Shown piece by piece: positions 50,255 to 60,111 of a stretch of 64,000 bases of DNA. This DNA is from Candidatus Hydrogenedentota bacterium (lineage in GTDB: Bacteria > Hydrogenedentota > Hydrogenedentia > Hydrogenedentales > JAEUWI01). The position numbers and the translations under genes were made by a program. Numbering within the stretch: position 1 is the stretch's first letter; each line of letters starts with the position of its first letter. Below the pieces are notes generated by a model, which was not told the origin of the DNA, did no database searches, and was given only the letters and a program-made list of their open reading frames with translations. The stretch lies in NCBI GenBank assembly GCA_019637335.1, contig JAHBVV010000028.1, positions 32,980 to 96,979 on the forward strand, given 5' to 3'.

Positions 50255-51301
50255 ATGATCACGATCATTATTCCTGTCCACAACCAGATCGAATACACGC
50301 GGCAGTGTATTGCGACGGTGCGGGCCAACACCCGCGCGCCCTACCGCCTGATCGTGGTCGACAACGGGTCGACGGAGCCGGTGGCCGGGGTGGCCGAGAC
50401 GGCGGGCGCGACGGTGGTGCGATCCGAGACGAACCGGGGCTTCGCGGGCGGGGTGAATCTCGGGCTCGCGCACGCCGAGGGGCATGTGCTGCTGCTGAAC
50501 AACGACACGCTCGTGCCGCCGGGCTGGCTGGAGGGTCTGGAGGCCGCGCTTCTCAGCGCGCCGGACATCGGCATGGCCGGCCCCATGAGCAACTACGTCT
50601 CGGGGAGCCAGCTTATTCCCGATCTGAACTTCGGGCATATCGACGAGATCGAGGCCTATGCCGCGCAGCGGCGCCGCGACTACCCGAACGCGATCCGGGA
50701 CGTGGCGCGGCTGGTGGGGTTCTGCCTGCTGATCCGCGACACCGCGCTGGCGGCGGCCGGCCCGCTGGACGAGGCCTACGGCGTTGGCAACTTCGAGGAT
50801 GACGACTACTGCGTGCGCGTGCTGCGGGCGGGCTTCCGGCTGGTGGTGGATGAAGGGGGCTTTGTATTCCACTATGGCAACCGGACATTTCAATCGCTCG
50901 GGCTGGTGGACTCCGCGTGGGACCGGCTGATCGAAACGAACGCCGCCCTGTTTGGCGCGAAATTCGACCTGCGCCCGGAGGACCGGCTCGACGAGTACCG
51001 GCAGGCGCTCCAGATCAACCGCGAAGGGGGCGAGGCGCTGAGGGGCGGCGATCTGGCGGCGGCGCTCCGGCACTACCGCGACGCCATCCGCCTGGCGCCG
51101 CGGCTGGCGCGGAACCACAACGATCTCGCGGTGGCGCTCTGGCAGGCGGGCGCGCGCGGGCAGGCGCTGGAGCGCATCAAGGTGGCGCTGCAACTGGAGC
51201 CGGATTACGCCGAGGCCCGCGAAAACCTGCTGGACATGGGCCGGGCGCTGGATCGGGACGCGGAAGTGCGCGCGTGGCTCGTGGCGCTGGATGCCAGGTA
51301 G
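50255..51301 (+). CDS. GT2-family glycosyltransferase with C-terminal TPR segment
   Basis: 348 aa. Residues 1-220 form a GT-A glycosyltransferase: TIIIPVHNQIEYTRQCI, LIVVDNGSTEP, NRGFAGGVNLGLAHA, LLNNDTLVPPGW (DxD-like site as NNDT), and NFEDDDYCVRVLRAGFRLV with the catalytic EDDD. Residues about 250-340 carry two TPR-like repeats (ALRGGDLAAALRHYRDAIRL, LARNHNDLAVALWQAGARGQ, ALERIKVALQLEPDYAEARE). The combination occurs in surface-glycan or protein-glycosylation enzymes. GCAGGAG precedes the ATG at 50255. The frame is open far upstream through repeats, but that is not coding. Confidence 0.92.
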   Translation: MITIIIPVHNQIEYTRQCIATVRANTRAPYRLIVVDNGSTEPVAGVAETAGATVVRSETNRGFAGGVNLGLAHAEGHVLLLNNDTLVPPGWLEGLEAALLSAPDIGMAGPMSNYVSGSQLIPDLNFGHIDEIEAYAAQRRRDYPNAIRDVARLVGFCLLIRDTALAAAGPLDEAYGVGNFEDDDYCVRVLRAGFRLVVDEGGFVFHYGNRTFQSLGLVDSAWDRLIETNAALFGAKFDLRPEDRLDEYRQALQINREGGEALRGGDLAAALRHYRDAIRLAPRLARNHNDLAVALWQAGARGQALERIKVALQLEPDYAEARENLLDMGRALDRDAEVRAWLVALDAR

Positions 51302-51337
51302 ACGCGGAACGAAACGCGAAGCAGCATGGAGCCGAAC

Positions 51338-51943
51338 ATGAGCATCAGCATACGCCCGTACCGCCCGGAGGACGAGGCCGAATGGCTGCGCGTCCACGCC
51401 GTCATTATGACCCTCTCGCACGCGTGGAATTACTGCATTCAGGAGCGCCCGCTCTACGAGGGATATGCTTCGACCTGTCTGGTGGCGACCTTCGATGAGC
51501 GGATTATCGGGCTTACGGACGTCCAGTACGAGAACGAGCCGGGGGAGCTGTGTTTCGAGAAAGACTCCCGGGGCGGGTATGTGCTGGAATTCGGCCGATT
51601 GCCCGAGTTTGGCGGCCAGGGGCTTGGCGAGCGTTTGATCGAAGCGGCGGTGGAGGATGCGCGCCGCCAGGGCTTCCGCCGCCTCGAATACTGGACGCAG
51701 GACCGGCGCGCCCAGCGCTACTACCGGCGGCTGGGGATGAAGGAAATCAGCCGCCACTACCGGTTCCGCTTCAAGCCGCCGCAGGAGGTGGCGGAGCGCC
51801 TGATGGAGGATTGTGTTGGCGTGGAGTACCTGTATGGGGCCTGCCTGCCGGAGGAGTGGCCGCTGGTCCAGGAGAAATACGAGATATTGCGGAAGCACCC
51901 GCTGGAGCCGCACCTCTGCGTGGGTTTTGGCCTGCGCTTCTGA
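51338..51943 (+). CDS. GNAT-family N-acetyltransferase
   Basis: 201 aa. The GNAT fold is clear: SISIRPYRPEDEAEWLRVHA at the start, then GYVLEFGRLPEFGGQGLGER with the pyrophosphate-binding Q-x-x-G-x-G-like loop (GGQGLGE), and RRLEYWTQDRRAQRYYRRLG, the usual acetyl-CoA C-terminal helix. A C-terminal extension of about 60 residues (PPQEVAERLMEDCVGVEYLY onward) is longer than in simple GNATs. The ATG at 51338 with GGAG six bases upstream is preferred over 51326. Substrate unknown. Confidence 0.85.
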   Translation: MSISIRPYRPEDEAEWLRVHAVIMTLSHAWNYCIQERPLYEGYASTCLVATFDERIIGLTDVQYENEPGELCFEKDSRGGYVLEFGRLPEFGGQGLGERLIEAAVEDARRQGFRRLEYWTQDRRAQRYYRRLGMKEISRHYRFRFKPPQEVAERLMEDCVGVEYLYGACLPEEWPLVQEKYEILRKHPLEPHLCVGFGLRF

Positions 51944-51973
51944 GGCGCGGGGGAAAATTTTTCGGGACAAAAG

Positions 51974-52002
51974 TTGACATCGGAAAATTCGTCTGCTACT
52001 AT
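51974..52002 (+). promoter_or_regulatory. Promoter of the tRNA cluster
   Basis: TTGACA, exact 17-bp spacer, TACTAT, 17 bases upstream of the first tRNA. Confidence 0.85.
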
Positions 52003-52019
52003 ATGCGCCACCTTGCCGA

Positions 52020-52095
<76 letters not shown>

Positions 52096-52109
52096 TTTTT
52101 ATTTTTTCC

Positions 52110-52185
52110 GGGCCGTTAGCTCAGTTGGTAGAGCAGGTGACTCTTAATCACAAGGTCGGGGGTTCGATCCCCTCACGGCCCACCA
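52110..52185 (+). tRNA. tRNA-Lys (anticodon CTT), CCA encoded
   Basis: 76 nt. Acceptor GGGCCGT/ACGGCCC, anticodon loop CTCTTAA giving CTT, T arm GGGGGTTCGATCCCCTC, discriminator A, and CCA. It lies 14 bases after tRNA-Gly, clearly one transcript. Confidence 0.97.
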
Positions 52186-52218
52186 TTTTTGCGTTCCACG
52201 CCAAATCCTTCTAAATCA

Positions 52219-52257
52219 GCAGGCGAAAATCGGTATGGTTTTGCCCGCTTTTTTTTT
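52219..52257 (+). terminator. Probable terminator between tRNA-Lys and tRNA-Leu
   Basis: Imperfect stem GCAGGCGAAAA / TTTTGCCCGC followed by nine T. A TACTAT (52260-52265) just after it may belong to a separate promoter for tRNA-Leu. Confidence 0.55.
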
Positions 52258-52292
52258 GGTACTATCAAGGGCCCTCCCCAACCGGGACGGAC

Positions 52293-52377
52293 GGGCGAGT
52301 GGCGGAATTGGCAGACGCGCCAGATTTAGGTTCTGGTACCTCACGGTGTGCGGGTTCAAGTCCCGCCTCGCCCACCA
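52293..52377 (+). tRNA. tRNA-Leu (anticodon TAG), CCA encoded
   Basis: 85 nt. Acceptor GGGCGAG/CTCGCCC, anticodon arm CCAGA-TTTAGGT-TCTGG giving TAG, a class II variable arm (TACCTCACGGTGT), T arm GCGGGTTCAAGTCCCGC, and CCA. The trigger factor start is 30 bases downstream. Confidence 0.97.
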
Positions 52378-52406
52378 AAATCACGGCAAACGGTAGATAG
52401 AAAACA

Positions 52407-53822
52407 ATGAGCGAAAAAGACGTGCAAGAATCGGCGGTTGCGACAAAGGAACCGGACTCCAACGAATTCGAGTTCGCCGAAGACCCCACCTTCGACCTGG
52501 ATTACAAGGGCGATTGTGCGTATGAGGTGAAGGTGAGCATTCCCGCGGCCAATACGCTCAAGCAGGCCGGCGAGATGTTCGAGGAGCTTCAGGAAGAGGC
52601 GGAGCTGCCGGGTTTCCGGCGCGGCAAGGCCCCCCGCAAGCTGGTCGAGCGGAAGTTTGGCAAGGCGGTGCGCGGCGAGGCGGTTGAGAAGCTGGTGAGC
52701 GCGGCGTTCCGGAAGCTGGTCAAGACCGAAGACCTGCGGCCGATCGACTTCCCCGATATCGAGGGGCTGGAGAGCGTGCACGAGCAGCCGGTCGACGCGC
52801 CGCTCGATTTCACGCTGAAGTTTGAAGTGGCCCCGCGCGTTACGCTGGGCGACTACAAGGGGATCACGGTCGAGCGCCCCGTGCTGAAGATTGACAGCAA
52901 GTCCGTGGACGAGGCGCTTGAGACGTACCGCGAGCGCCAGGCGGCCTACGAGACGGTGGAGAAGGGGAAGGCGCAGGACGGCGACCAGGTCATCATCAGC
53001 TTCGCGGGCCGGATCAACGGCGAGCTTTTCGACGGCGGATCGGCGGAGAACTACCCGTATGTTCTGGGTTCCGGCCGCTTTTTCAAGGAATTCGAAGAGG
53101 CGCTTCAGGGGGCGGCCAGCGGCAGCGAAGTAACCTGCGACGTGCCGTTCCCCGAGGATTACTCCAGCGTGGACCTGGCCGGCAAGACGGCGCAGTTCAC
53201 GATTACCATTAACGAAATCAAGCGCAAGACGCTTCCCGAGGTGAACGAAGACCTCGCCAAGGCGGCCGGTTTTGATTCGCTGGCCGCGATGCGGGAGCGG
53301 GTTGAATCCGAGCTTCAAGCCGGCGCGGACGCCCAGAGCCGGGAGATTGCGGAGCGGCGGGCGATCCAGGCCATCGTCGAAAAGAGCACCTTCGAGTTGC
53401 CCCAGTCGCTGGTGAAGTCGACGGCGGCCGAGTACTACAAGCAGGAACTGCGGCGGCTTATATCGCTGCGCGTTCCCCCGGCGGAGCTGGACAAGCGCGA
53501 GCCGGAAATCCGCCAGGAAGCCGAAGCGCACGCGATCCGCGAGATCAAGGGCTACGTGGTCATCGGTGAAATCGGGCGTGCCGAGAATATCACGGTGGGC
53601 GAGGCCGACTTCGAAGCGGAGGCCAACGCGATCGTGGAGCGGACGGGGATGGATATCGAAATCGCGCAGCGCTTCCTGAGCCAGGACGAAAAGCGCAGCG
53701 ATTACGAGGATCGCATCTACCGGAAGAAGGCGCTGGCCGCCGTGATGGACAACGCCAAGATCAAGGACAAGAAAGTTACCCGCGAGGAACTGGAGAAGTT
53801 CGAGGAAGAGGCCGATGCCTGA
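52407..53822 (+). CDS. tig: Trigger factor (ribosome-associated chaperone, PPIase)
   Basis: 471 aa, family length. The N-terminal ribosome-binding domain has the signature [20 protein letters not shown] near residues 65-90. The FKBP-type PPIase domain (about 185-270) includes [20 protein letters not shown] and [20 protein letters not shown]. The C-terminal helical chaperone arms follow ([20 protein letters not shown]). The N-terminus has about 25 extra residues before the first strand. The stop overlaps clpP by eight bases; tig-clpP-clpX is the classic order. It binds nascent chains at the ribosome exit. Confidence 0.96.
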   Translation: MSEKDVQESAVATKEPDSNEFEFAEDPTFDLDYKGDCAYEVKVSIPAANTLKQAGEMFEELQEEAELPGFRRGKAPRKLVERKFGKAVRGEAVEKLVSAAFRKLVKTEDLRPIDFPDIEGLESVHEQPVDAPLDFTLKFEVAPRVTLGDYKGITVERPVLKIDSKSVDEALETYRERQAAYETVEKGKAQDGDQVIISFAGRINGELFDGGSAENYPYVLGSGRFFKEFEEALQGAASGSEVTCDVPFPEDYSSVDLAGKTAQFTITINEIKRKTLPEVNEDLAKAAGFDSLAAMRERVESELQAGADAQSREIAERRAIQAIVEKSTFELPQSLVKSTAAEYYKQELRRLISLRVPPAELDKREPEIRQEAEAHAIREIKGYVVIGEIGRAENITVGEADFEAEANAIVERTGMDIEIAQRFLSQDEKRSDYEDRIYRKKALAAVMDNAKIKDKKVTREELEKFEEEADA

Positions 53823-54453
53823 TCCCCTGCACGTTCACGCACAGGTTGCCGCGCTGGGCGGTCTGAACCCCGTCAGCCCCCAGAATGTGACGATCTACCA
53901 GCAGACCAGCCGCGGCGAGCGCGCGTACGACATTTACTCGCGCCTGCTTGAAGATCGCATTATCTTCCTGGGCATGCCGATCGACGACTACGTGGCGAAT
54001 TACGTGATCGCGCAGTTGCTCTTCCTCGAATCCGAGGATCCGGACAAGGACGTGAGCATCTACGTGAATTCGCCGGGCGGCAGCGTTACCGCGGGTCTGG
54101 CGATTTACGACACGATGCAGTTCATCAAGCCGGACATCAGCACGATTTGCCTGGGCCAGGCCGCCAGCATGGCGGCGGTGTTGATGGCGGCGGGCACGAA
54201 GGGAAAGCGTTTCGCGCTGCCCTATTCCCGCTTCCTGCTGCACCAGCTCATGGGCGGCGTGCAGGGGCAGGCGTCCGATATCGACATTCAGGCCCGGGAA
54301 ATCATCCGGATCGGCGAGATGATCGATGAGATTCTGGTGAAGCACACGGGCCAGCCGCCGGAGCGAATTCATCAGGACAGCGATCGTGATTTCTTCATGG
54401 GCGCTGAAGAGGCCCGGGAATACGGGTTGATTGACGAAATTTTGTCACGGTAG
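53815..54453 (+). CDS. clpP: ATP-dependent Clp protease proteolytic subunit
   Basis: 212-aa serine peptidase. Catalytic triad: S118 in [11 protein letters not shown]143 in [10 protein letters not shown]192 in SDRDFFM. The N-terminal strand [19 protein letters not shown] and [18 protein letters not shown] are typical. It forms the 14-mer chamber served by ClpX. The ATG lies in the end of tig, so translation is coupled. The first 20 residues (propeptide-like, [18 protein letters not shown]) resemble those removed in other ClpPs. A GC-rich hairpin ends the tig-clpP unit. Confidence 0.97.
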   Translation: MPDPLHVHAQVAALGGLNPVSPQNVTIYQQTSRGERAYDIYSRLLEDRIIFLGMPIDDYVANYVIAQLLFLESEDPDKDVSIYVNSPGGSVTAGLAIYDTMQFIKPDISTICLGQAASMAAVLMAAGTKGKRFALPYSRFLLHQLMGGVQGQASDIDIQAREIIRIGEMIDEILVKHTGQPPERIHQDSDRDFFMGAEEAREYGLIDEILSR

Positions 54454-54492
54454 TCCGCGGCCCGGCTCGAAAATTTGATTTTGTCTTATTAT

Positions 54493-54522
54493 CCCCCCGA
54501 CGGCCCGAGGTCGAGCGGGGGG
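54493..54522 (+). terminator. Terminator after clpP
   Basis: CCCCCCG / CGGGGGG stem enclosing 16 bases with further pairing (GAC...GTC), then TTTGTATT. Confidence 0.6.
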
Positions 54523-54682
54523 TTTGTATTGGGCGGCGATGGCGGAAACCCGCGCCGTTACAGGGGGATTACAGGGTAGAGGCTTGGATCCGTCGCCTTA
54601 CGGGACTTGACCTCGGCGGCGGGTAATTGGCACAATAGATCTGACTCGATGTCGGCGATGGCATGGCCATTGGAATAAATAG

Positions 54683-54711
54683 TTGACAGATGTCGGGAAA
54701 AATGATAATTT
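54683..54711 (+). promoter_or_regulatory. Predicted clpX promoter
   Basis: TTGACA at 54683-54688 followed by GATAAT (15-bp spacer) or TAATTT (17-bp spacer). The clpX ATG is about 40 bases further. So clpX, although next to clpP, probably has its own transcript. Confidence 0.6.
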
Positions 54712-54749
54712 GAGACCGCCCGTGAACGGTTTTATCGCAGGAGAGTCGA

Positions 54750-56033
54750 ATGGCCCCACAGCGTACACGAAGTGATGTCCCCACCTGCTCCTTCTGTGGC
54801 AAGCGCCACGATGAAGTGAACAAGCTGATTGCCGGGCCCGACGTGAACATTTGCGACGAGTGTGTCAATCTGTGCGGTGAAATTGTGGCGGAGGAGAAGG
54901 CGCGGAAGGGCACGTCGCGGACGATGAAGGTGCCGGCGCCGAAGGAAATCAAGGCGTTCCTGGACCAGTACGTGATTGGCCAGGAGCACGCCAAGCGGGT
55001 GCTTTCGGTCGCGGTGCACAACCACTACAAGCGCATTGCGTCGGGCGGCGAGATCGACGGGGTGGAAATCCAGAAGTCGAACGTGCTGCTGATCGGTCCC
55101 TCGGGGTGCGGTAAGACGCTGCTGGCGGAGTCCCTGGCGCGTCTTCTGGACGTGCCGTTTGCGGTGGTGGACGCGACGACGCTGACGGAGGCGGGGTATG
55201 TGGGCGACGACGTCGAGAACGTGATCCTGAAGCTGCTCCAGAATGCGGATTTTGACGCTTCGCGGGCCGAGACGGGGATTGTGTACATCGACGAGATCGA
55301 CAAGGTGGCGCGGAAGAGCGACAGCCCGTCGATCACGCGCGACGTGTCGGGCGAGGGCGTGCAGCAGGCGCTGCTGAAGCTGCTCGAGGGCACGGTGGCG
55401 AATGTGCCCCCGCAGGGCGGGCGGAAGCATCCGCAGCAGGAGTGCATCCAGGTGCACACGCGCAACATCCTGTTTGTTTGCGGCGGCGCGTTCAACGGCC
55501 TGGACACGATTATCCAGAAGCGCATCGGGCAGAAGGTCATCGGCTTCAACGCGGACGTGAAGTCGAAGAAGGAAATGAAGCTGGGCGAATTGCTCTCCGA
55601 GGTGAAGCCGGAAGACCTGATCAAGTACGGCATGATCCCGGAGTTCAGCGGGCGGCTGCCGATTACGGCGTCGTTGAACGAGTTGAGCCAGAACGACCTG
55701 GTGCGTATCCTCGTGGAGCCGAACAACGCGCTGGTGCGCCAGTACCAGAAGCTGTTTGAGCTGGAGAACGTGACGCTGCGCTTCCCGGACGAGACGATCG
55801 AGACGATCGCGGCGTCGGCCATCAAGCGCGACACGGGCGCGCGCGGGCTGCGCAGCATTCTCGAAGAGGCGATGCTCGGCGTCATGTTCGAGATACCGTC
55901 GCGCCAGGATGTCCGCGAGTGCGTCATCACGCCGGGGGTCATCACGAAGGCCGAGGAACCGCTGCTGGTGTACAAGCACGAGAAGTCCTCGGTCAAGGGC
56001 GAAGGCAGCGACACGAATTCCGCGTCGGCCTAG
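54750..56033 (+). CDS. clpX: ATP-dependent Clp protease ATPase subunit ClpX
   Basis: 427-aa AAA+ unfoldase. The N-terminal C4 zinc finger uses C13, C16, C35 and C38. Walker A is G116-PSGCGKT, Walker B is [11 protein letters not shown]. The pore loop GYVGDD is present, as is the ClpP-docking tripeptide in [13 protein letters not shown]. Sensor regions follow ([32 protein letters not shown]). It unfolds tagged substrates into ClpP. No leader oddities; a start at 54750 gives the zinc finger in full. Confidence 0.97.
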   Translation: MAPQRTRSDVPTCSFCGKRHDEVNKLIAGPDVNICDECVNLCGEIVAEEKARKGTSRTMKVPAPKEIKAFLDQYVIGQEHAKRVLSVAVHNHYKRIASGGEIDGVEIQKSNVLLIGPSGCGKTLLAESLARLLDVPFAVVDATTLTEAGYVGDDVENVILKLLQNADFDASRAETGIVYIDEIDKVARKSDSPSITRDVSGEGVQQALLKLLEGTVANVPPQGGRKHPQQECIQVHTRNILFVCGGAFNGLDTIIQKRIGQKVIGFNADVKSKKEMKLGELLSEVKPEDLIKYGMIPEFSGRLPITASLNELSQNDLVRILVEPNNALVRQYQKLFELENVTLRFPDETIETIAASAIKRDTGARGLRSILEEAMLGVMFEIPSRQDVRECVITPGVITKAEEPLLVYKHEKSSVKGEGSDTNSASA

Positions 56034-56242
56034 CCTCTCCGGACGTTCGCGCCGGCCCGTCGCTTGCGCCTGTGGCGCGCCCGCCCGCTGCCGCGATCCC
56101 TGTCCAGCGTGGCCGGTTGGGGCGCCGATAGGGTATACTGCGGCCCGCCCGGATGGGATGGCGTCGCGCGCGGGCTCTTACGCGTCGCGCGCCCCCGCGG
56201 CGCTTGAATCACCTCCACCCAATGAAGCGGGAGCACCGTTTA

Positions 56243-58618
56243 ATGCCACCGAAGAAAAAAGCCGCGACCGAAGGCGCCATGCGCCTTCCGTTGCTTCCGC
56301 TGAAGGATATGGTTATCTTCCCGCGCATGGTCGTGCCGCTTCTGGTGGGCCGCGCGGCGTCGCTGGCGGCGGTGGAGGGGAGCCTGGCGGGGAACCAGCC
56401 GCTGTTTCTCTGCACGCAGAAGGACCCGAACGAGGAAAACCCGGGGGAGGACGGGCTTTACCGGGTGGGTGTGGCGGCGTCGATCCTCCAGTCGCTCCGG
56501 ATGCCGGACGGGACGATGAAGGTGGTGGTGGAGGGGCTGGGCCGGGGCCAGGTGGAGCAGTTTTTGTTTGAGGCCGAATCCGGGACGGAAGCCGAAGTGA
56601 CCAGCCTGGAGTCGTCCACCGAGCGCAGTGATCGTATCAGCGCGCTGGCGCGGGCGGCGATCGGCCAGTTTGAGGACTACGTCCAGCTTTCGCAGCGGAT
56701 CGCGCCGGAAGTGTTCATGTCGATTCAGGGCATGGAGGACTGCGAGCTGGTGGCGGATTCGATCTGCGCGTACCTGCCGGTGCGCGTGGAAGAGCGCCAG
56801 GCGCTGTTGGAGCTGGTGGACACGGCGGCGCGGCTGGAGAAGATCACCTCCATTCTCATGCGGGAGAATGAACTCATCCGCATGGAACACAGCGTGCGGG
56901 ATCGTATGCGCGAGCAGATGGAGCGCGGCCAGCGGGAGCACTACCTGCACGAGCAGCTCAAGCTGATCCACCAGGAGCTGGGCAACCGCGAGGAGGGCTT
57001 CGACGAGTTCACCGAGATGCGGACGATGATCGCGGAGGCGAAAATGCCGGCCGAGGTGCGGGCGAAGGCGGATCGCGAGTTTGCGCGCTACGAGCGCATG
57101 CCGATGCTGAGCCCGGAGGGCGCGGTAATCCGCAATTACCTGGAATGGCTCTGCGACATGCCGTGGTCGAAGCGGACGCGCGATTTTCTGAATCTTGCGC
57201 GCGCCCAGAAGGTGCTCGACGAGGATCACTACGGCCTGGAGAAGGTGAAGGACCGGATTCTGGAGTATCTGGCCGTGCGGAAGTTGAGCAATTCCGCGCG
57301 AGGGCCGATCCTGTGTCTCGTGGGCCCGCCCGGCGTCGGCAAAACGTCGCTGGGCGAGTCAATCGCGCGTGCGATGAAGCGGAAGTTCATCCGGGCGTCG
57401 CTCGGGGGCATCCGGGACGAGGCGGAGATCCGGGGCCACCGGCGGACCTATATTGGGGCGCTTCCCGGCCGGATCATTCAGAACATCAAGAAAGCGGGCG
57501 TGAAGAACCCGCTGTTTCTGCTGGACGAGATCGACAAGCTGAGCAACGATTTTCGGGGCGATCCCTCGTCGGCGCTGCTGGAGGTGCTGGATCCGGCGCA
57601 GAACAAGGATTTCAGCGACCACTACCTGGAGGTGAGCTTCGACCTTTCCGAGGTCTTCTTCATCGCGACGGCGAACAACGAATACGACATTCCGCACGCG
57701 CTGCATGATCGCATGGAGATCGTCCATCTCTCCGGGTACACCCTGCGCGAGAAAGAGCAGATCGCGCGTCTGTTTCTGCTGCCCCGCATGATGGCTGATT
57801 GCGGCCTGACGGCGAAACAGGCCGTGCTGGAGGACAGCGCGATCACGGAGATCATCCAGCGCTACACCCGCGAGGCGGGCGTCCGCGAGCTGGAGCGCCA
57901 GATTGCCCGCGTGCTGCGCAAGGTGGCGCGGCGCGTAGTGGAGAAGGCGCACAAGGGCGTGATGGCGCTGGACGCGGCGGCGGTTGTCGAGTTGCTCGGC
58001 CCGCCGGTATACAGCGCGATGCGCGAGGTGGAGGAGCCGCAACCGGGCATCGCCATCGGCATGGCGTGGACGCAGGTGGGCGGCGACATTCTGTTTATAG
58101 AGACGAGCCTCACCGAGGGCAAGGGGAAGCTCACCCTGACGGGGCAGCTTGGCAACGTGATGAAGGAGTCGGCGGAGGCGGCGTACACCTACATTCGGGC
58201 GCACGCGAAAGAGCTGGAGGTTCCGGCGGACTTCTACAAGAAGCGGGATCTCCACGTGCATGTGGCCGAGGGCGCGGTGCCCAAGGACGGCCCTTCCGCC
58301 GGCACGGCGCTGATCGTGTCCATGGTTTCGGCCCTGCGCGGCGTGGCGCCGACCGCGGCGCTTTCGATGACCGGCGAAATCACGCTGCTGGGCCGGGTGC
58401 TGCCCGTGGGCGGGATTAAGGAGAAGGTCCTGGCGGCGCACCGGGCGGGGGTGAAGACGGTGCTGCTGCCGCGCGAAAACGAGAAGGACCTGCCCGACGT
58501 GCCCGCGGAGGTGCGGGACGCGCTGGACATCCGCTTTGTGGACCAGGTGGGCGAGGTGCTGGCGGTGGCCTTTCCGCCGGCGCGCCGCCGGTCTTCGCGC
58601 CGTGCCGGGGGATCGTGA
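56243..58618 (+). CDS. lon: ATP-dependent protease Lon
   Basis: 791 aa. The N-terminal LAN domain begins RLPLLPLKDMVIFPRMVVPL. AAA+ domain: Walker A G361-PPGVGKTS, Walker B PLFLLDEIDKL, and the block RASLGGIRDEAEIRGHRRTY. The serine/lysine dyad is S685 (DGPSAGTAL) and K728 (GGIKEKVLAAHRAG). The ATG at 56243 is chosen because GGGAG stands nine bases upstream; 56222 has no ribosome site. TATACT at 56134-56139 could be its promoter. Lon degrades misfolded proteins and regulators. Its stop is four bases before engB. Confidence 0.96.
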   Translation: MPPKKKAATEGAMRLPLLPLKDMVIFPRMVVPLLVGRAASLAAVEGSLAGNQPLFLCTQKDPNEENPGEDGLYRVGVAASILQSLRMPDGTMKVVVEGLGRGQVEQFLFEAESGTEAEVTSLESSTERSDRISALARAAIGQFEDYVQLSQRIAPEVFMSIQGMEDCELVADSICAYLPVRVEERQALLELVDTAARLEKITSILMRENELIRMEHSVRDRMREQMERGQREHYLHEQLKLIHQELGNREEGFDEFTEMRTMIAEAKMPAEVRAKADREFARYERMPMLSPEGAVIRNYLEWLCDMPWSKRTRDFLNLARAQKVLDEDHYGLEKVKDRILEYLAVRKLSNSARGPILCLVGPPGVGKTSLGESIARAMKRKFIRASLGGIRDEAEIRGHRRTYIGALPGRIIQNIKKAGVKNPLFLLDEIDKLSNDFRGDPSSALLEVLDPAQNKDFSDHYLEVSFDLSEVFFIATANNEYDIPHALHDRMEIVHLSGYTLREKEQIARLFLLPRMMADCGLTAKQAVLEDSAITEIIQRYTREAGVRELERQIARVLRKVARRVVEKAHKGVMALDAAAVVELLGPPVYSAMREVEEPQPGIAIGMAWTQVGGDILFIETSLTEGKGKLTLTGQLGNVMKESAEAAYTYIRAHAKELEVPADFYKKRDLHVHVAEGAVPKDGPSAGTALIVSMVSALRGVAPTAALSMTGEITLLGRVLPVGGIKEKVLAAHRAGVKTVLLPRENEKDLPDVPAEVRDALDIRFVDQVGEVLAVAFPPARRRSSRRAGGS

Positions 58619-58621
58619 CCC

Positions 58622-59203
58622 GTGCGCGTGAACTCGGTACAGTTTGTTGTGAGCGCCCTCGATCCCCGGCAGTATCCGCGGGACCGGCGCCCCGAAATCG
58701 CGTTTGTGGGCCGTTCGAATGTGGGGAAGTCGTCGCTGCTGAATACGCTGCTGGGGCGCAAGGGGCTCGCGAAGACCAGCTCCACCCCCGGCAAGACGCA
58801 GACGCTGAACTTCTTCGACGTGAACGAGCGCTTCTATTTCGTTGATCTGCCGGGCTACGGCTTCGCCAAGGCGCCGAAGAGCATGAAGGACGCGTGGAAC
58901 CAGGTGCTGGCGGAGTACCTGCGCACACGCGACACCCTGCGCCTGGTGGTATCGCTTGTGGATGCGCGCCACAAGCCGAGCGCGCTCGATGTGGAGATGC
59001 TGCACCTCCTGGAGGAGGCGGAGGTTCCCACGCTCGTGGTGGCGACGAAAATCGACAAGCTCAAGCGCTCCCAGCGCAACCCCGCCTTCAAGTCCATCCG
59101 CGAGACGCTTGATTTGCACGACGACATGCTCGTGCTCCCCTTCAGCAGCGAGACGAAGGAGGGGGTGAAGGAGCTCTGGCAGGTCATTGCCGAGCAGCTG
59201 TAG
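58622..59203 (+). CDS. engB: Ribosome biogenesis GTPase EngB/YsxC/YihA
   Basis: 193-aa small GTPase needed for 50S assembly. G1 is GRSNVGKSSLLNTLLGRK, G2 region TSSTPGKTQTLNFF, G3 VDLPGYGFAKAP, and G4 TKIDKLKR. The EngB-specific R-P-E-I-A-F-V-G lead-in is present. The GTG start is three bases after the lon stop, a common lon-engB pairing. The gap 59204-59610 after it holds no gene. Confidence 0.96.
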   Translation: MRVNSVQFVVSALDPRQYPRDRRPEIAFVGRSNVGKSSLLNTLLGRKGLAKTSSTPGKTQTLNFFDVNERFYFVDLPGYGFAKAPKSMKDAWNQVLAEYLRTRDTLRLVVSLVDARHKPSALDVEMLHLLEEAEVPTLVVATKIDKLKRSQRNPAFKSIRETLDLHDDMLVLPFSSETKEGVKELWQVIAEQL

Positions 59204-59610
59204 GCCGAACGGGGGGGGACGGCGTGTCCGCGCCGGTCAATTTCGGCGGTCGGGGATCGTGGGGGGCAAAGGAACGAAGCCTTTCTCTTCCGTCTTTTCA
59301 CGATACGCGGTTTTTTCTGGTCTATCGAGCTATCCTCGCGCCCACGCGATTGATCGGGCCGCGGTCCGAGGTTGTTGAAGTCCCGAAATGGGACAAAGCG
59401 GGCGGGTCCCGGGGCTGATTTGGACGAGCCGGTAACGTTTGGGGCTTTATTGAATAGTATTTTGCAGTGCAGCGTCTAATCCTCAGGACCGGAATGCAAA
59501 TAGTGTAAAACGAGATTTTCTCAGTTGTCGCCCTTGATTTCCGGCCCGGAGTATGTTAAAAATTTGTCAGAATCCAGTGCGTTGAGCGACTACACTGGAG
59601 GGCAAACAGC

Positions 59611-59949
59611 GTGTTGTACCAGGTGAGCGATGTGAATGTGACTGAATACAACCTGACTCCCAGGGAGCTGGAGGAAGTAATCCGGCATAAGTATTTCATG
59701 TCACAGGCCCGCGGCTATGACGTGGGCCACGATGCGGCGTGCCGTGATTGGCTGGCGCACCATGCGGCGGATTTCCGCCGGCGCGAGCAGGCGCACATGC
59801 TGGACATGCAGCGCGAGGAGATTGCGCGGCACAAGTGGATCGAGTCGGAGAAGGCGAATCGCGATTTGGGCCGCGAGGCGGCGCTGGACTGGGTGCTGAA
59901 GTACGCGGCGCAGTGGCGCGCGTGGTACAACGCGACGTATTCTTCCTGA
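59611..59949 (+). CDS. Small conserved-looking charged helical protein
   Basis: 112 aa, no family named with confidence. It is dense in charged and aromatic residues with an unusual composition: EEVIRHKYFMSQARGYDVGH, RDWLAHHAADFRRREQAHML and RHKWIESEKANRDLGREAAL, ending DWVLKYAAQWRAWY. The HKYF, DVG, HKWIESEKA and DLGREAAL steps repeat a similar pattern, as if two related helical halves were joined. It looks like a conserved family of small all-helical proteins. The GTG at 59611 is used; TTG at 59614 is also possible. It ends in a good terminator, so it is monocistronic. Confidence 0.65.
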   Translation: MLYQVSDVNVTEYNLTPRELEEVIRHKYFMSQARGYDVGHDAACRDWLAHHAADFRRREQAHMLDMQREEIARHKWIESEKANRDLGREAALDWVLKYAAQWRAWYNATYSS

Positions 59950-59978
59950 TTGGTCCCGCAATAGAAGTTGACTTTCGA

Positions 59979-60003
59979 ACACCCCGCCTTGCGCGGGGTG
60001 TTT
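59979..60003 (+). terminator. Rho-independent terminator
   Basis: Perfect 10-bp stem AACACCCCGC / GCGGGGTGTT with loop CTTGC, then TTGCTTT. Confidence 0.8.
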
Positions 60004-60111
60004 TGCTTTGTGGATGCGATCGTCGTAGCCGTCTGAAGCCGCGAGCAGGGATGCCTCCAGGCGCCCGGGTAATTCGCGAGGAAGCGCGGCAAGAGGATCG
60101 CGGACATTCCC

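Noticed and set aside
54750..59203. clpX-lon-engB as a novel proteolysis island
   Set aside because: tig-clpP-clpX-lon-engB is a widespread conserved order and all key residues are standard.
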